34,515 nt of DNA from Ophiothrix spiculata (Eukaryota > Echinodermata > Ophiuroidea > Amphilepidida > Ophiotrichidae), in assembly GCA_000969725.1 (NCBI GenBank), contig JXSR01S066112.1; one strand, written 5' to 3'. Numbering within the stretch: the first letter of the stretch is position 1; each line of letters opens with the position of its first letter. The notes below the pieces were generated by a model. It did no database searches, was not told the origin of the DNA, and saw nothing but the letters and a program-made list of their open reading frames with translations. Positions 19,093-29,574 of the stretch are shown here, one piece after another. Position numbers and translations under genes: made by a program.

Positions 19093-19469
19093 TAAGGCCA
19101 AATAAAATTAACAGTTTGTCTCAAAGCTCCCGCGCGCATTAGTTTTATCGTGCGCGTTAGTTTCCCTCAAAATCAGAAAAAAGAAATTTTTTAACCTTTA
19201 AAAATTTTATTTCACCAAAACTGTGAAAAAACAAATAACAACAATGGTTAATTTAATTTATTTGGTCTTTATTCATTTTTGAGTTCTAAAAGACCCTTAT
19301 GAAAATATATGAGGGGGGAACATATCAAACTCCTGTACACTCAGGACTTCTGTCACACAAGAAAAAAAATCTATAAAAAAAAAAACTTACAAAAAAAATA
19401 TCGCATTTCGCATTAGTCTTTCAAGAGTAGGAGAGCTTTGAGACAAACTAGTATTTTTATTTAGCCTAA
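19093..19469. mobile_element. MITE with TTAGGC...AGTTTGTCTCAAAGCTC ends
   Basis: Left end TAAGGCCAAATAAAATTAAC followed by AGTTTGTCTCAAAGCTCC; right end, reverse complemented, TTAGGCTAAATAAAAATACT followed by AGTTTGTCTCAAAGCTCT. About 377 bp. CpG-rich GCGCGCATTAG/GTGCGCGTTAG motifs lie inside. No ORF; target duplication not resolved. Confidence 0.8.
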
Positions 19470-19617
19470 GCAAATGTTTTTATGGCACTAACCTTAGAGC
19501 TGATTGTGGTGTTGGGGAAAAATTAATGTGAAAACAGATAACAGTGCTACAGCAATACTTCTCTGACCTTACTCAACTTTTGATTACAGGTTCTGACCTA
19601 GTACCTGTGATTTGATC

Positions 19618-19801
19618 CCTAGTAAAATTTAGTACAAATCTAGCAGGACATTCCTAAGGGTGCACATTTGGAACATCATTCTAGTACAATTTTAGTACAA
19701 TTCTAGTAGTTGTACTAACATTGCAATTTGCAACAGAATTGTGTTCCAAATGTGCAGCTCAAGAAATATTGTACTAGAATTGTACTCAATTTTTCCCAGG
19801 G
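19618..19801. repeat. Foldback repeat rich in CTAGTAC motifs
   Basis: Arms 19618-19685 and 19735-19801 are inverted: CCCTAGTAAAATTTAGTAC and GTGCACATTTGGAACA in the left match TGTTCCAAATGTGCA and GAATTGTACTCAATTTTTCC in the right. ATTCTAGTACAA recurs. A 184 bp hairpin-forming element with no coding capacity. Confidence 0.75.
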
Positions 19802-20443
19802 GCTTTAGATTATGAGCAACTGGTTGAAGAGTCTATACTGTTTCTGCAAGATGAACTAGCATTTAAACACATATCATGCTGGTTTAAAAGCACAAACTAC
19901 CATCTCAGGAAAAGAAACTGACCTACACTGTGCCAAAACAGGTTATTAAACACCACGATGCAATAAGCATGTCTTAATGCAATGGTCAAAAAACTTAAAC
20001 AAATCAAGGCCAAGATTCCTGATATCTATAATTGAAATGGTCAACCATGATTTTTCAAGTAAGCCCACAGTTGAAACGGTCAAATGAGCATTTCAGACCA
20101 CGTCGCCTTAAACCAAACATGAGTCACCACACTAGTCATACATCGTTTTATTGCCACATTTCAATTTTTGACACATGCCCGTGCAGGTGAAATAGATTGT
20201 ATTTGGTTGAAATAATTCATCATTCAAAAAAGACAAAACCCTGAAAAACACAACTTAATTGATTTTGCAACTGATACAAATTCTGATCCTGAAAAGGTCT
20301 CTGCACTTGACGAGGATGACAATCATCGTGGTGTCAATGATGCTCTATCCAACCATTCTTTGAAATCTTTTGTTAAGGTGATGACAAAAACTCCTGTTTC
20401 ATAGCTTTTCATCTGCTCATCTGGATCAAGATTTTCTGTTTAA

Positions 20444-20894
20444 AGACGATCGCGGTGTTTATTCAAGAGGGCAGTGTAACAGAATTTGTTGGTCAGTGGC
20501 GGGCAGATTTTGACAAAATGCGCGTGTGGTATCTAAGCGTAACATTTGCGCCTAATACGCAAAACGCAACGCGCGCACTAGCTTTTTACGCATTGTCTTC
20601 CCGGTAAGATAGCGTGAGATGAAATTATATGGAGAAAAATCTAAAAAACAATTTTCATAACCGGAAATGTCGGAATTCGGTTGTATAACATTGAACAGAT
20701 AAAAAAAGTTAATTACACCAAGTAATCTAACGCTTGACTTTTTAAGTTATCGTTCATGAAAAGAAAAATGACGTCATCATATATGACGTCATACCACGCT
20801 TAGATGGTCGGTGACCCCCATTTTTTATCTCTTATCTATAAACTGACAAAATATAACAAAATCTACTGGTAGGAACGTATCACCGCGATCGTCT
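20444..20894. mobile_element. TTAA-flanked MITE-E
   Basis: TTAA at 20440-20443 and 20895-20898 bracket a 451 bp element with perfect 14 bp ends AGACGATCGCGGTG and CACCGCGATCGTCT. A second inverted pair lies inside (GTGGTATCTAAGCGT near 20526, ACCACGCTTAGAT near 20794). It contains two TGACGTCA octamers. No ORF; it is CpG-richer than its surroundings. Confidence 0.85.
20769..20791. promoter_or_regulatory. Paired TGACGTCA (CRE/ATF-type) octamers
   Basis: TGACGTCA occurs at 20769-20776 and 20784-20791, forming a larger palindrome TGACGTCAT/CATAT/ATGACGTCA. The octamer is the known CREB/ATF consensus; its use here is not shown. Confidence 0.4.
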
Positions 20895-21556
20895 TTAAAC
20901 CTTTTTGGGTTTTTTATAACTGAATAATGCATGCAAGATAGAACATTGTTTAATAATTTTTCAAAAGATTTTCAACCTTTGTGAAGAGGGTGTTATTTAA
21001 AGCATTACTACAATGTATATGCATTCATATATGCTTGGTGCACTACTCTTTCCTTTTTAAAACATCTTCTTACCGTGTTGGCATACTTTACAAATCCAAA
21101 TAATACTTGAAATTATATAACAGATGAGGTGCATCAATTCAATTTTGAAAGAGCAGGCAATATTTCTTGTATTGAAAACATTGTTGATACAGGAGGTCAT
21201 CTGAAAGGGAGTGACACTTTGGATATCAAAAAATTGACACAAACCAAATATTGTTTCCTCTACTGCTGAACAAAAGCATAGTCAAGCTAGTTAAGAAGGT
21301 GGTCAAAATCACCAAGTTGTCAAGATAAGGTTTAGCATCCAAAGGGTTATCCTTTCATTTTTGTTACGTGAAATTGCCACAGGGTTCAATAAATTCAGGA
21401 CAGTGGCCATTTTAACGAGATTGAATCTGATTGTATCGCCCCATATTAGATTGTTGGTATAAATATTTAGGAGCTTCGGAGATCATTTGTAAGATACAAA
21501 ATTTATGAAGGGAGAGACATGTAAATGAGAATGCCAAGTATCATTTTTGTTAGATG

Positions 21557-21920
21557 ACTGGCTTAGGGGGTATTGAGCCCGAGGGGGGGGGGTCTCACAT
21601 TAGGTTGATATACGGGTATGTGCCACAGTTTTTGGGTATAATTTTGCCATTTTGGGTATATCGATGGGCAATGTGGGTGGGTTTTTGACACAGACCTAAT
21701 GCACCCAAATGGAAAAATTTGGTGTTTTTTTTTTTGGAAAATTGCCTTAAAAAGCACCCAATTTGACCCAAATTGGGTGTTTTTTGCAGAAAAATGGTAT
21801 GATGAAAGGTTGGAAAATTTCCTTTTTTTTTAGTATAAGCCTATAGAGAACGGTCCTTATGGCAAAGTCTGCGTGGCACACCCCATTACAAAATTTTTTT
21901 GAGAACCCCCAGGGGTATAA
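21557..21920. mobile_element. G-run/C-run MITE in the right arm
   Basis: AGATG at 21552-21556 and 21921-21925 flanks a 364 bp insertion. It has a G-run near 21580-21592 with GTCTCACATTAGG, inverted ATGTGCCACAG and GTGGCACACCCC motifs, and ends in GAGAACCCCCAGGGGTATAA. Same superfamily as 15062-15336 but only loosely similar in sequence. Two minus-strand ORFs (21563-21757, 21747-22004) are spurious. Confidence 0.7.
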
Positions 21921-22074
21921 AGATGGGTTCGGAAAGCGACCACAGGGCTCCACTGGATTAGAATTATAGATATCGTGATATGCTTTATGATTAAAGAGGT
22001 CCATTATCTCTGTGTGTATAAAGAATTATTTACAATAAAACTGGTCAAAACCAAAGATTAAAGGCAAGAATATA

Positions 22075-22327
22075 TGTGATGGCTCACCCTGAAAGGGGGT
22101 ACTTTGCAGATGATATCAATTTTGATTTTTTCATTTCATCTGTTACAGCATTTTCTAAGCTGTAAAATGACACCTTGTTTGTGGAAATTGATCAAGCCGA
22201 TCAAATTTTACAACAGAAAATCTGCTGAAAATTTTTATTATTTTCTTCTTTTTTTGCTACCTATTTTCACCAGTATCTTGAAAAGTGTTCTGCCGCAAAG
22301 TCCCCCTTTTCGGGGTGAGTCATCACA
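22075..22327. mobile_element. TGTGATGG-ended MITE, TATA target
   Basis: TATA at 22071-22074 and 22328-22331 bracket a 253 bp element with ends TGTGATGGCTCACCCTGAAA and, reverse complemented, TGTGATGACTCACCCCGAAA; both continue with a G-run and a CTTTGC segment. The left arm at 14919-14922 has a single TATA and no insert. The 139-codon ORF at 22104-22523, the longest in the window, starts inside this MITE and runs into unit sequence; it is not a gene. Confidence 0.9.
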
Positions 22328-23576
22328 TATATCATCTTTTGTGATCAGGTATTGGCCGGGGCTATTGGTCACTGAAACAAGCTTTGGGCACACCCTCATA
22401 TCTATATGTGTTGGTTTAAAATCAAAGTTAAAATTTGAAGTGGTTTTGTGTAATGAAATTCAATTCTGGGTTACAATGTATGACAGTGATTTCCTTGTAT
22501 CTGCCAGATGCTTAAGCTTTTAACCATAAAATGGATCATAGAGTCTGATATTTGTTTATCTGAATGTGTCCAAAAACCCTTTGAAAACTTAGAAGCTGGC
22601 TTGTTATTTAAAATGATAGATATCAGTTTTTGTACACTACTGTTGTATTCTCAAATTGTTTACTCCATTTTTTTTTTCATTTTTCTGTCAAAAGTATTTT
22701 TCATTTTAGATAAGAATTGAAAATATTTCCCTGATCAAGTCTTAGAAACTGGAACGCTGCTACACATAAAAATGCTGTAGCTTTATGCGTAGGCAAATAT
22801 AGTGATGGGTGTAGGTCAGTTTGTGTTATGGTTTGTTTACTTGCCTATGGCTTTTAGGATGTTTTCCAGGTTTGATTTAAATTCGACATATAAATTTGTT
22901 GACACATATAACTCGACCAAAATGACCAATTGAAATGAAAGTTTTGCTGTAAGAATGTATCAGGTGTAGTCCCTCTTGGATGTCACAGAGGAAATGGCAA
23001 TCTTGACCCTTGCATCAAGATATTTATCTAACTGAAACGCTGATGTGTGTAATACAATGTATGTGTCACATCAAGTCACTGTTATAACATGTTGATTCTA
23101 ACTAGAGTAAATAGCTGTAAGCTGACATTTTGTAACTGCATTAGGACAAGTATGACATTTGTTTTGAAACCTGAAATTACTGGACATGTTATACATAGTA
23201 CAATACAAATTACAGATTTCTCATATAAAGTTGAACTTGTAGTATATCTAACTAAAACTTAATTATAGAAGCAGCTTCATCTAAATATCTTTGGAGGATA
23301 CTGAATAAAAGTTGGTTGAATGAGGAAAATGATTTGGTCGACATATTCCTGAATTTGTGTCAGTCAAACATAGTATTTTTATGTTAAAAACAAATTTGGC
23401 ATCTTCTTTCTTTAAACGAAGGTACAGGAATGTTTATTATTTATTTAGCATGTTTTTAATGGATACCCTTCTTGATTTGAATCTGTAAAATATCTTAAAT
23501 GACTAATTCATAACATTATCTTTACATTACCTGAATCTTTGATATATCAAGTAAAACTACTTCAAATGTACATTAA

Positions 23577-23837
23577 CCCTAACCATACAAAACATCCAAA
23601 AATCAAATCCACATAGTTAGGAAAATCGCTTAAGTCCAAATACGTCATAGACCGGAGTTAGCAATGGTCAAGAAATCGCTGCAACGGCAGCGCGTGCTCG
23701 GTGGCTTGACATAGTGATAGTTGGGTTGGGATGCGAGAGGTCCCGGGTTCGAACCCAGGTGGAAACCCGCCATTTTTATCTTGCAGATATCCGAGGAGAT
23801 ATTTTTGTAAACGGAGAAGTGCTCAGTACGGTTAGGG
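23577..23837 (+). mobile_element. TTAA-inserted element carrying a tRNA-like promoter, copy 2
   Basis: TTAA at 23573-23576 and 23838-23841 flank a 261 bp element with ends CCCTAACC and GGTTAGGG. Inside, on the plus strand, lies a tRNA-like region with a B box GGTTCGAACCC (23746-23756) and an A-box-like GGTGGCTTGACATAG near 23700-23714. TAAGTCCAAATACGTCATAG near 23632 matches the 1851-2116 copy in the same relative orientation. The left arm near 10450 lacks the insert. CCC/GGG next to TTAA is the piggyBac pattern; the internal Pol III promoter suggests a SINE/MITE hybrid. Confidence 0.8.
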
Positions 23838-23864
23838 TTAAGCACAGCATCAGTGTACTGAAGG

Positions 23865-23965
23865 TTATCTCCCCATTACAATTTTGCATTCTATTGGGTT
23901 CCTGAGTTACACAGCCAATACATCAGTCTGGATCTATCAAGTGCCATGCATTTCTTATTAAATGA
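23865..23965 (-). repeat. Dispersed subrepeat, copy 7 (partial)
   Basis: Minus-strand copy with GAGTTACACAGCC ... ATCTATCAAGTGCCATGCAT. Counterpart of the left-arm copy at 10326. Confidence 0.7.
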
Positions 23966-24609
23966 GGTCTATATTCAGGAAATCCAATGACCCAATTTTA
24001 ACCATTTCTTTAAATGTTATTACAATTCTCTTAGTGTGAATGGTCAAATGAACCAAACATTCACCAGAGTTGAGTATAAAAAGTGAAATTCAAGTGGTAT
24101 GGTGCACTTCACCTGTAGTGTCACAATCATGAATGAAAAACTCAAAATACTTGACCCTTGCATCAAGATATTTGTCTTAAGTAACAGTGATGTGTACACA
24201 ACTTCATTAGTGACGTTTATCTAACTATTCCATTTGATCAAAACTGGTTTACTTTAATCCAAAAAATGCCGATGACGTGATTTATATAATCATAATAAAC
24301 ACATTCATCTTCCAATTATCTTCATTTTTTTTTATTTCCACTATACAAACGTTTTTTATATTTTGAAAATTTAATCAATATCAAAACCAAACAGCAGGCT
24401 TTGAAGCAAGCAACATGATAGATCAAGTTTTGATTCAGATATTGAGCTCAGGTGACATTATGCTAATACAAAGTGAACAACATGACACATGATGCCACCA
24501 TGCCTGATAAGTTAACTCAATTTTATAAAACATTCAAACTTGAGTTCAAGTATATCTGTATGTTACACAAGTATAAAGTATGAACATGCCAGATTTGCAA
24601 TACATTTAG

Positions 24610-24835
24610 TGACCAAAGAACTTGGTTTATGTTATCTACACCAGTTTGACCCAATTTTAGCAAGTCAGATACATAACTCCTTTAAAATGTACATTGATTA
24701 CTAGCATGGGTAAGTCTGCATCAGTGTACTAGAGGTTATCTCTCCATTTAGATTTTGCATTCAATTGGGTGTCCGAGTTACATTCCACACATCAGCCTGG
24801 ATATATAGTAAGTGCCATCCATTTCTTATGAGATC
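24610..24835 (-). repeat. Dispersed subrepeat, copy 8
   Basis: Minus-strand copy with TTTGACCCAATTTTAGCAAG, AATGTACATTGATTACTAGC and GTGTCCGAGTTAC anchors in order. Confidence 0.8.
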
Positions 24836-24949
24836 TGAACAGAAATTACATCAACAATAGTTGTAGGACCAAATTTTATACTTGGATTATTTGCATCCCC
24901 GTTGTGCATGTTTGAAAAGGCACGAAAAGTATCAATATTAAAGTAATTG

Positions 24950-25145
24950 ATTCGTGTTATCTGTACCTTTTGACCCAATTTTAGCAAGTCAGATACATAA
25001 CTCCTTGTTAAAATGTACATTGGTAAGTCTGCATCAGTGTACTAGAGGTTATCTCTCCATTTAGATTTTGTATTTCAATTGGGTGTCCGAGTTACAGTCC
25101 ATATATCAGCCTGGATCAATCAAGTGCCATGCATTTCTTATGAGG
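24950..25145 (-). repeat. Dispersed subrepeat, copy 9
   Basis: Minus-strand copy in tandem with the previous one, separated by about 115 bases. Those bases match left-arm sequence at 10650-10760 (for example GGCACGAAAAGTATCAATAT). Confidence 0.8.
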
Positions 25146-25385
25146 TCTATATCCAAGAAATCCAATGACCCAATTTTAGTAAAGCCATTACTTTTTTATT
25201 TCTAATCATACAATAACAATTTTTTTAGTTTTAATGGTCAAGTAAACAAAATATTCAACAGAGTTATGAGAAGTTGGCAGTAAAGCTCTCAAATGATATT
25301 AACTCCTATAGGTTGTCACAGTTATGAATGAGTAACTCAGATGATTTGTTATACTAGATGCCATGTGTCATGTTAAGTTACAGTA

Positions 25386-26367
25386 CTAGGCTAAGAAAAT
25401 TAATGAAAATTATGGCCATTAGTCAAACAAATTACAAAAGTAATGATATTTTCAGGATAATATCAGACAAACATATACAACAACTAGTCCAAAATCTAGG
25501 AAAATCTTGTTTGTGGAACAGTGATTAATTTTGCATAAAACAAAATGGCTGCCAAAACAGGGGTTAAAATTTCGAAATTGGTTAAATCGAGTTAAAAACC
25601 ATTCTATTGTGTTCCACTAATCACAAACAATCAGAAAAAGTATACTTTTACCCATCTCCGATGCATGGTTAATGAGTTATTTCCAAAAACGTGAAAGGTC
25701 ATATCAGGGGTCATGTGATATGTCCTATGGGAGACCAACATTTCAAAATCGTCCGATTTTTTTCAAAATGGTCTCAAATTGTTTCTCTTGCAAAACTATC
25801 TACATGAAGTAGTATTTAGCAATGGCTCAGATGTACTATTGCTTTGGTTACAGATCAAAGTAAACTTGGGGTTTTAGATTAATGTAATGGTAAATATAAA
25901 CTTTGTTTTGCCTGATACCATAGCAACCACTGGTCTAAAGAACTTTAAACTATTACTTCATGTAGACACTTTTGCGAAAGGAACATTTTGAGACCATTTT
26001 CAAGAAAATCGGGCAATGTTGAATTTTGTGCCTCCCATAGGACCTATTGCGTGACCCCTGAAATGACCATTCACATAATTGGATATAACTCATTTACCAT
26101 ACATCGGAGATGGGTAAAAGTATACTTTTTCTGATTCTTTGTGATTAGTGGAACACAATAGAATGGTTTTTAACACGATTTAACCAATTTTGAAATTTTA
26201 CCCCCAGTTTTAGCAGCCATTTTGTTTTATGCAAATTAATCACTGTTCCATAGACTAGATTTTTCTAGATTTTTGACTAGTTGTTGTATATGTTTGTCTG
26301 ATATTGTCCTGTAAATATCATTACTTTTGCAATTTGTTTGACTTATTTTTTTATTATTACTAGCCTA
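25386..26367. mobile_element. 1 kb TA-flanked foldback element
   Basis: TA at 25384-25385 and 26368-26369 flank a 982 bp element, nearly all of it in two inverted arms (about 25412-25822 and 25952-26345) around a loop of about 130 bases. Ends are CTAGGCTAAG and, reverse complemented, TAGGCTAGTAA. The left arm at 5160-5175 reads GCTGCTAAAAGGTACTGTG, which is the empty TA site. No ORF. The TA target suggests Tc1/mariner-type mobilisation. Confidence 0.85.
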
Positions 26368-26860
26368 TACCGTTTAGCAGCCATCTTGTAGCCACATCAT
26401 AATCAGTTCTAATATCAACATTTTGAGAAAGTTTTGATTTGATGGATGTGGACGAAATCTAATAGTGTTGTGTGTGTGAGAACACATTTAAAGTTATATG
26501 AATATCTTTCCATTTTGATTAAACTGAAAATGTAGTCTGCCATTAAATCTATACTTAATTTGCCGGATCTAAAGATACTGATGAAGTGATTTTGATATGA
26601 CAAATTTGTAGTACACATTGTTTATTTCTCAATCATCTGCAATATCTTATTTTCCTTCCTTCTCTTTACAAATCATTTTTACATCTAAATGGGACAGCAA
26701 GTTTTGGAGTAAGGAAGTGATAAATCTGCAGGATACATGATGCCTAAACCTGGTTGACCCAGTTTTGTAAAAGGTCTATATATGAACATCAAATATATGT
26801 GTAAATTTTACCGGTATCAATAAACTCAAGTATCAAGATTCTAGGTTGACATCCTTGTAA

Positions 26861-27061
26861 GTGACCAAAGCAATTGATTGATGTCATCTATATCAGTTTG
26901 ACCCAATTTTAGCAGGTCAAATGCATAGCTCCTTGTTAAAATGTACATTGATTACTAGCATGGCTACCTCGGCATCAGTGTACTGGAGGTTATCTCTTCA
27001 GTCAGTTTTTGCATTCAATTGGATGCCCAAGTTACATCAAGTGCCATGCATTTCTCATGAG
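26861..27061 (-). repeat. Dispersed subrepeat, copy 10
   Basis: Minus-strand copy in the first 351 bp unit, with TTTAGCAGGTCAAATGCATAG and GTGTACTGGAGGTTATC anchors. Confidence 0.85.
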
Positions 27062-27211
27062 ATTTGACAGAAAGTAGATGCTAGCAATAATTTTGTGACC
27101 CTGGTTGACCCAGTTTTGTAAAAGGTCTATATATGAACATCAAATATATGTGTAAATTTTACCGATATCAATAAACTCAAGTATCAATATTCTAGGTTGA
27201 CATCCTTGTAA

Positions 27212-27412
27212 GTGACCAAAGCAATTGATTGATGTCATCTATATCAGTTTGACCCAATTTTAGCAAGTCAAATGCATAACTCCTTGTTAAAATGTACATT
27301 GATTACTAGCATGGCTACCTCGGCATCAGTGTACTGGAGGTTATCTCTTCAGTCAGTTTTTGCATTCAATTGGATGCCCAAGTTACATCAAGTGCCATGC
27401 ATTTCTCATGAG
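27212..27412 (-). repeat. Dispersed subrepeat, copy 11
   Basis: Minus-strand copy in the second 351 bp unit, differing from copy 10 at a few bases. Confidence 0.85.
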
Positions 27413-27474
27413 ATTTGACAGAAAGTAGATGCTAGCAATAATTTTGTGACCCAATTTTATACTTTGGTCATTTG

Positions 27475-28214
27475 GTAGTTTTATGCACAATTTATGCCAT
27501 TTAGGGTTGTAAATTCAAGCTACGTCCACCACTAAGGGTCACTTGTCACTTTGTCACTCAGATGAGTATTGTGCTGTGTATGTTCTGCATAACTTGTTTA
27601 AAACCAAGAGAAAATAAGCATGCCTCCGTATAAATGCATTAAAGCTTGAATCTGGCACTGGAGAAATATAAAAGGACACATCCTTTCTTTGATAAAGTAA
27701 TTTTGTCTTTTTCATTAGTGATGTTTCTATCACAACTTATCATCAAAGGACAAAGTCTTGAGAAATAATCTAAACATGAATTTAATTTAATAATTGCACA
27801 TGTCAGACAAAACATTCATTTTTCCTCATTTTTATTCAAAGCAATGTTGTGTTTATATAATGGGTTTATTTCATTATATCAAGGCCTGTCTTCAGTGTTT
27901 GTTTTCAAATAGAACATTTTAATGTTGTTTTTAAAAAAAGTTAGTGTGCTCCAATTCATGTGAATAAAGCTTTACGTGTTATGCAATTTTTTGTTTAAAG
28001 GAACATCAGTTATGTTGAAGCATCGTCCCCTAGATTTAAAACAACAGTGAAATTTTTAGACCATTATCAAAGGTAGGGGTGCCTGCCTCGACCCTTCAAA
28101 TGTAGGATGCAATTTACAACATGTGCTCTTTGACAGTAGCATAGCAGCAGACTTTCAATGTTAGATGAATGAGTCATACAAGGTATACAGCTTTTGCAAA
28201 TTGTTTAATTTTCA
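27475..28214. other. No gene seen
   Basis: Homology to the left arm is lost after CCAATTTTATACTTTGGTC. AT-rich sequence with no ORF above threshold, no tRNA-like box and no inverted-repeat element that I can see. Confidence 0.45.
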
Positions 28215-28540
28215 AAAACTAGTATGAAAAATAATTGAAACTAAATAACAACATTTATTTACTGACTTTTCAAATTTTCATCCAGTATCATAATTTTCTC
28301 TCACTACAGTTGCACATTTTACCTCAAATCATATGAATCAACATGCATTTTCATTTCTCTTTCTTGACAGTGATGTTGTCTGATCACAAAATGATATATG
28401 TTGCACCCAGGCACCAGGCCAACCGCTTACTATGCCACTGCTTCTTGATATATACATTTTTCTTTTATTTTTTTATTCTCATTACCAACAATTAAAAATG
28501 GTTTAAGTTTGTTCAAGCAATTTAGTGATTTTTGTCAAAA

Positions 28541-29574
28541 TGTTTTTACAATGTCACAAAACATATCCATTAGCAGAGTTCATGATTCTGATGTGACAAA
28601 AACCTTGCCTCTTTTCTAGCTAAACAAAGAGAAGAGTACAACATAGATATATACTGAAAATTTCACTTGATTCCAACCATTCGTTTCCAGGTTACAATTT
28701 TTTCAGCATTTTTCTTACTTTTCTCAAAAACCAAGCAGATATGAAAGGTTTGGTTTGGGGATCGTAACATATACCAGTTTGGGATTCTTTAAGTTCAAAA
28801 TCTTAATTTTGATAGAGGTGACCTTGAGTATGAAACGTGGATCATGAATTGCCCCTTTAAAATCATCATATATAAGAGTTCCATTTGATATCTCATTAGA
28901 TAATGCATTGTGAAACACAGGTAGTCTAGACATGTTATAAATGTAATTTCCATGAAATCATGACGTTGAAAATTTAAAAAATTGAATTCCAGTTAAATAT
29001 ATCAAAACTTGTCCATTGTATCTTCACTTAATGTCATTTCTAAATTTCTGTTTTCATATAAAATCAAAATTTCAGTACATTTAATGATATTGCTCCAATT
29101 GATAAGTGAACGAACAATCTGATCAATGATTTTTGAATTTAACTTCTGTAAATGAAGCAAATTGTATCTGAAAATTGCTTTTGTAATAACAACAATTACG
29201 GAATTTGAGTCATATTTGTAATTTTTTTCAATCCCAAGTTCCTTTCATAATTCATAAACATGCTTGAAAAAATGGATAGCTGATTGAATTCAGTATAAAA
29301 AGAGTACAAAATGATTCATGTTGATATAAATTCTTACCAGAACTTAGTACTTATTCTCTAAAACTAAAATGTGGATTTTTTTTAAGATTACAAATAATAA
29401 GAGATTTTATTCCTGTTAAATTGTTGAAAATGACTACAAAATTTACATTAATGGGATCAAAAGATGAAAGTATGAGGAATATGAGGAATTATCATGTGTA
29501 ATAAACTCAATTTTGGAAATTGCGACATTTCATCAGAGCAGCCCTCAAATTTCTTAATTAGTTTTCTGGACATC
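28541..29574. other. No gene seen
   Basis: AT-rich sequence beyond the right arm. A 69-codon minus ORF (28724-28933) has no recognisable domain. A GTTACAATTTTTT...AAAATTGAATTCC type of AT repetition is present but forms no clear element. Confidence 0.45.

Larger units (their letters stand above)
16467..21018. other. Spacer between the inverted arms
   Basis: Inverted homology stops at ATGCAT (16461-16466 and 21019-21024). The spacer holds a MITE-like pair at 16688-16817, a SINE, the assembly gap, a 48 bp tandem repeat, and elements at 19093, 19618 and 20444. Between 16820-17500, 17800-18500, 18610-19090 and 19810-20430 I see no gene or clear element. Confidence 0.65.
26749..27450. repeat. Tandem duplication, two copies of 351 bp
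   Basis: The unit starting CCTGGTTGACCCAGTTTTG is at 26749-27099 and again at 27100-27450. I count about four differences (for example ACCGGTATC versus ACCGATATC), so it is recent. Each unit contains one subrepeat copy. Confidence 0.95.
21019..28540 (-). repeat. Right arm of the giant inverted duplication
   Basis: Reverse complement of the left arm in collinear order (pairs listed under 1800-16466). It lacks the MITEs that split the left arm, and has its own insertions at 21557, 22075, 23577 and 25386, plus a 351 bp tandem duplication at 26749. Between about 27475 and 28214 I cannot align it to the left arm. Confidence 0.85.

Noticed and set aside
22104..22523. Longest ORF in the window (139 codons, plus strand)
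   Set aside because: It starts inside the 253 bp TATA-flanked MITE (22075-22327) and continues into duplicated unit sequence. The corresponding left-arm locus lacks the MITE. No domain is recognisable.
23700..23772. A functional tRNA gene at 23700-23772
   Set aside because: There is a good B box, but the arms do not fold convincingly, and the sequence lies inside a repeated mobile element with a diverged copy at 1928-2001.
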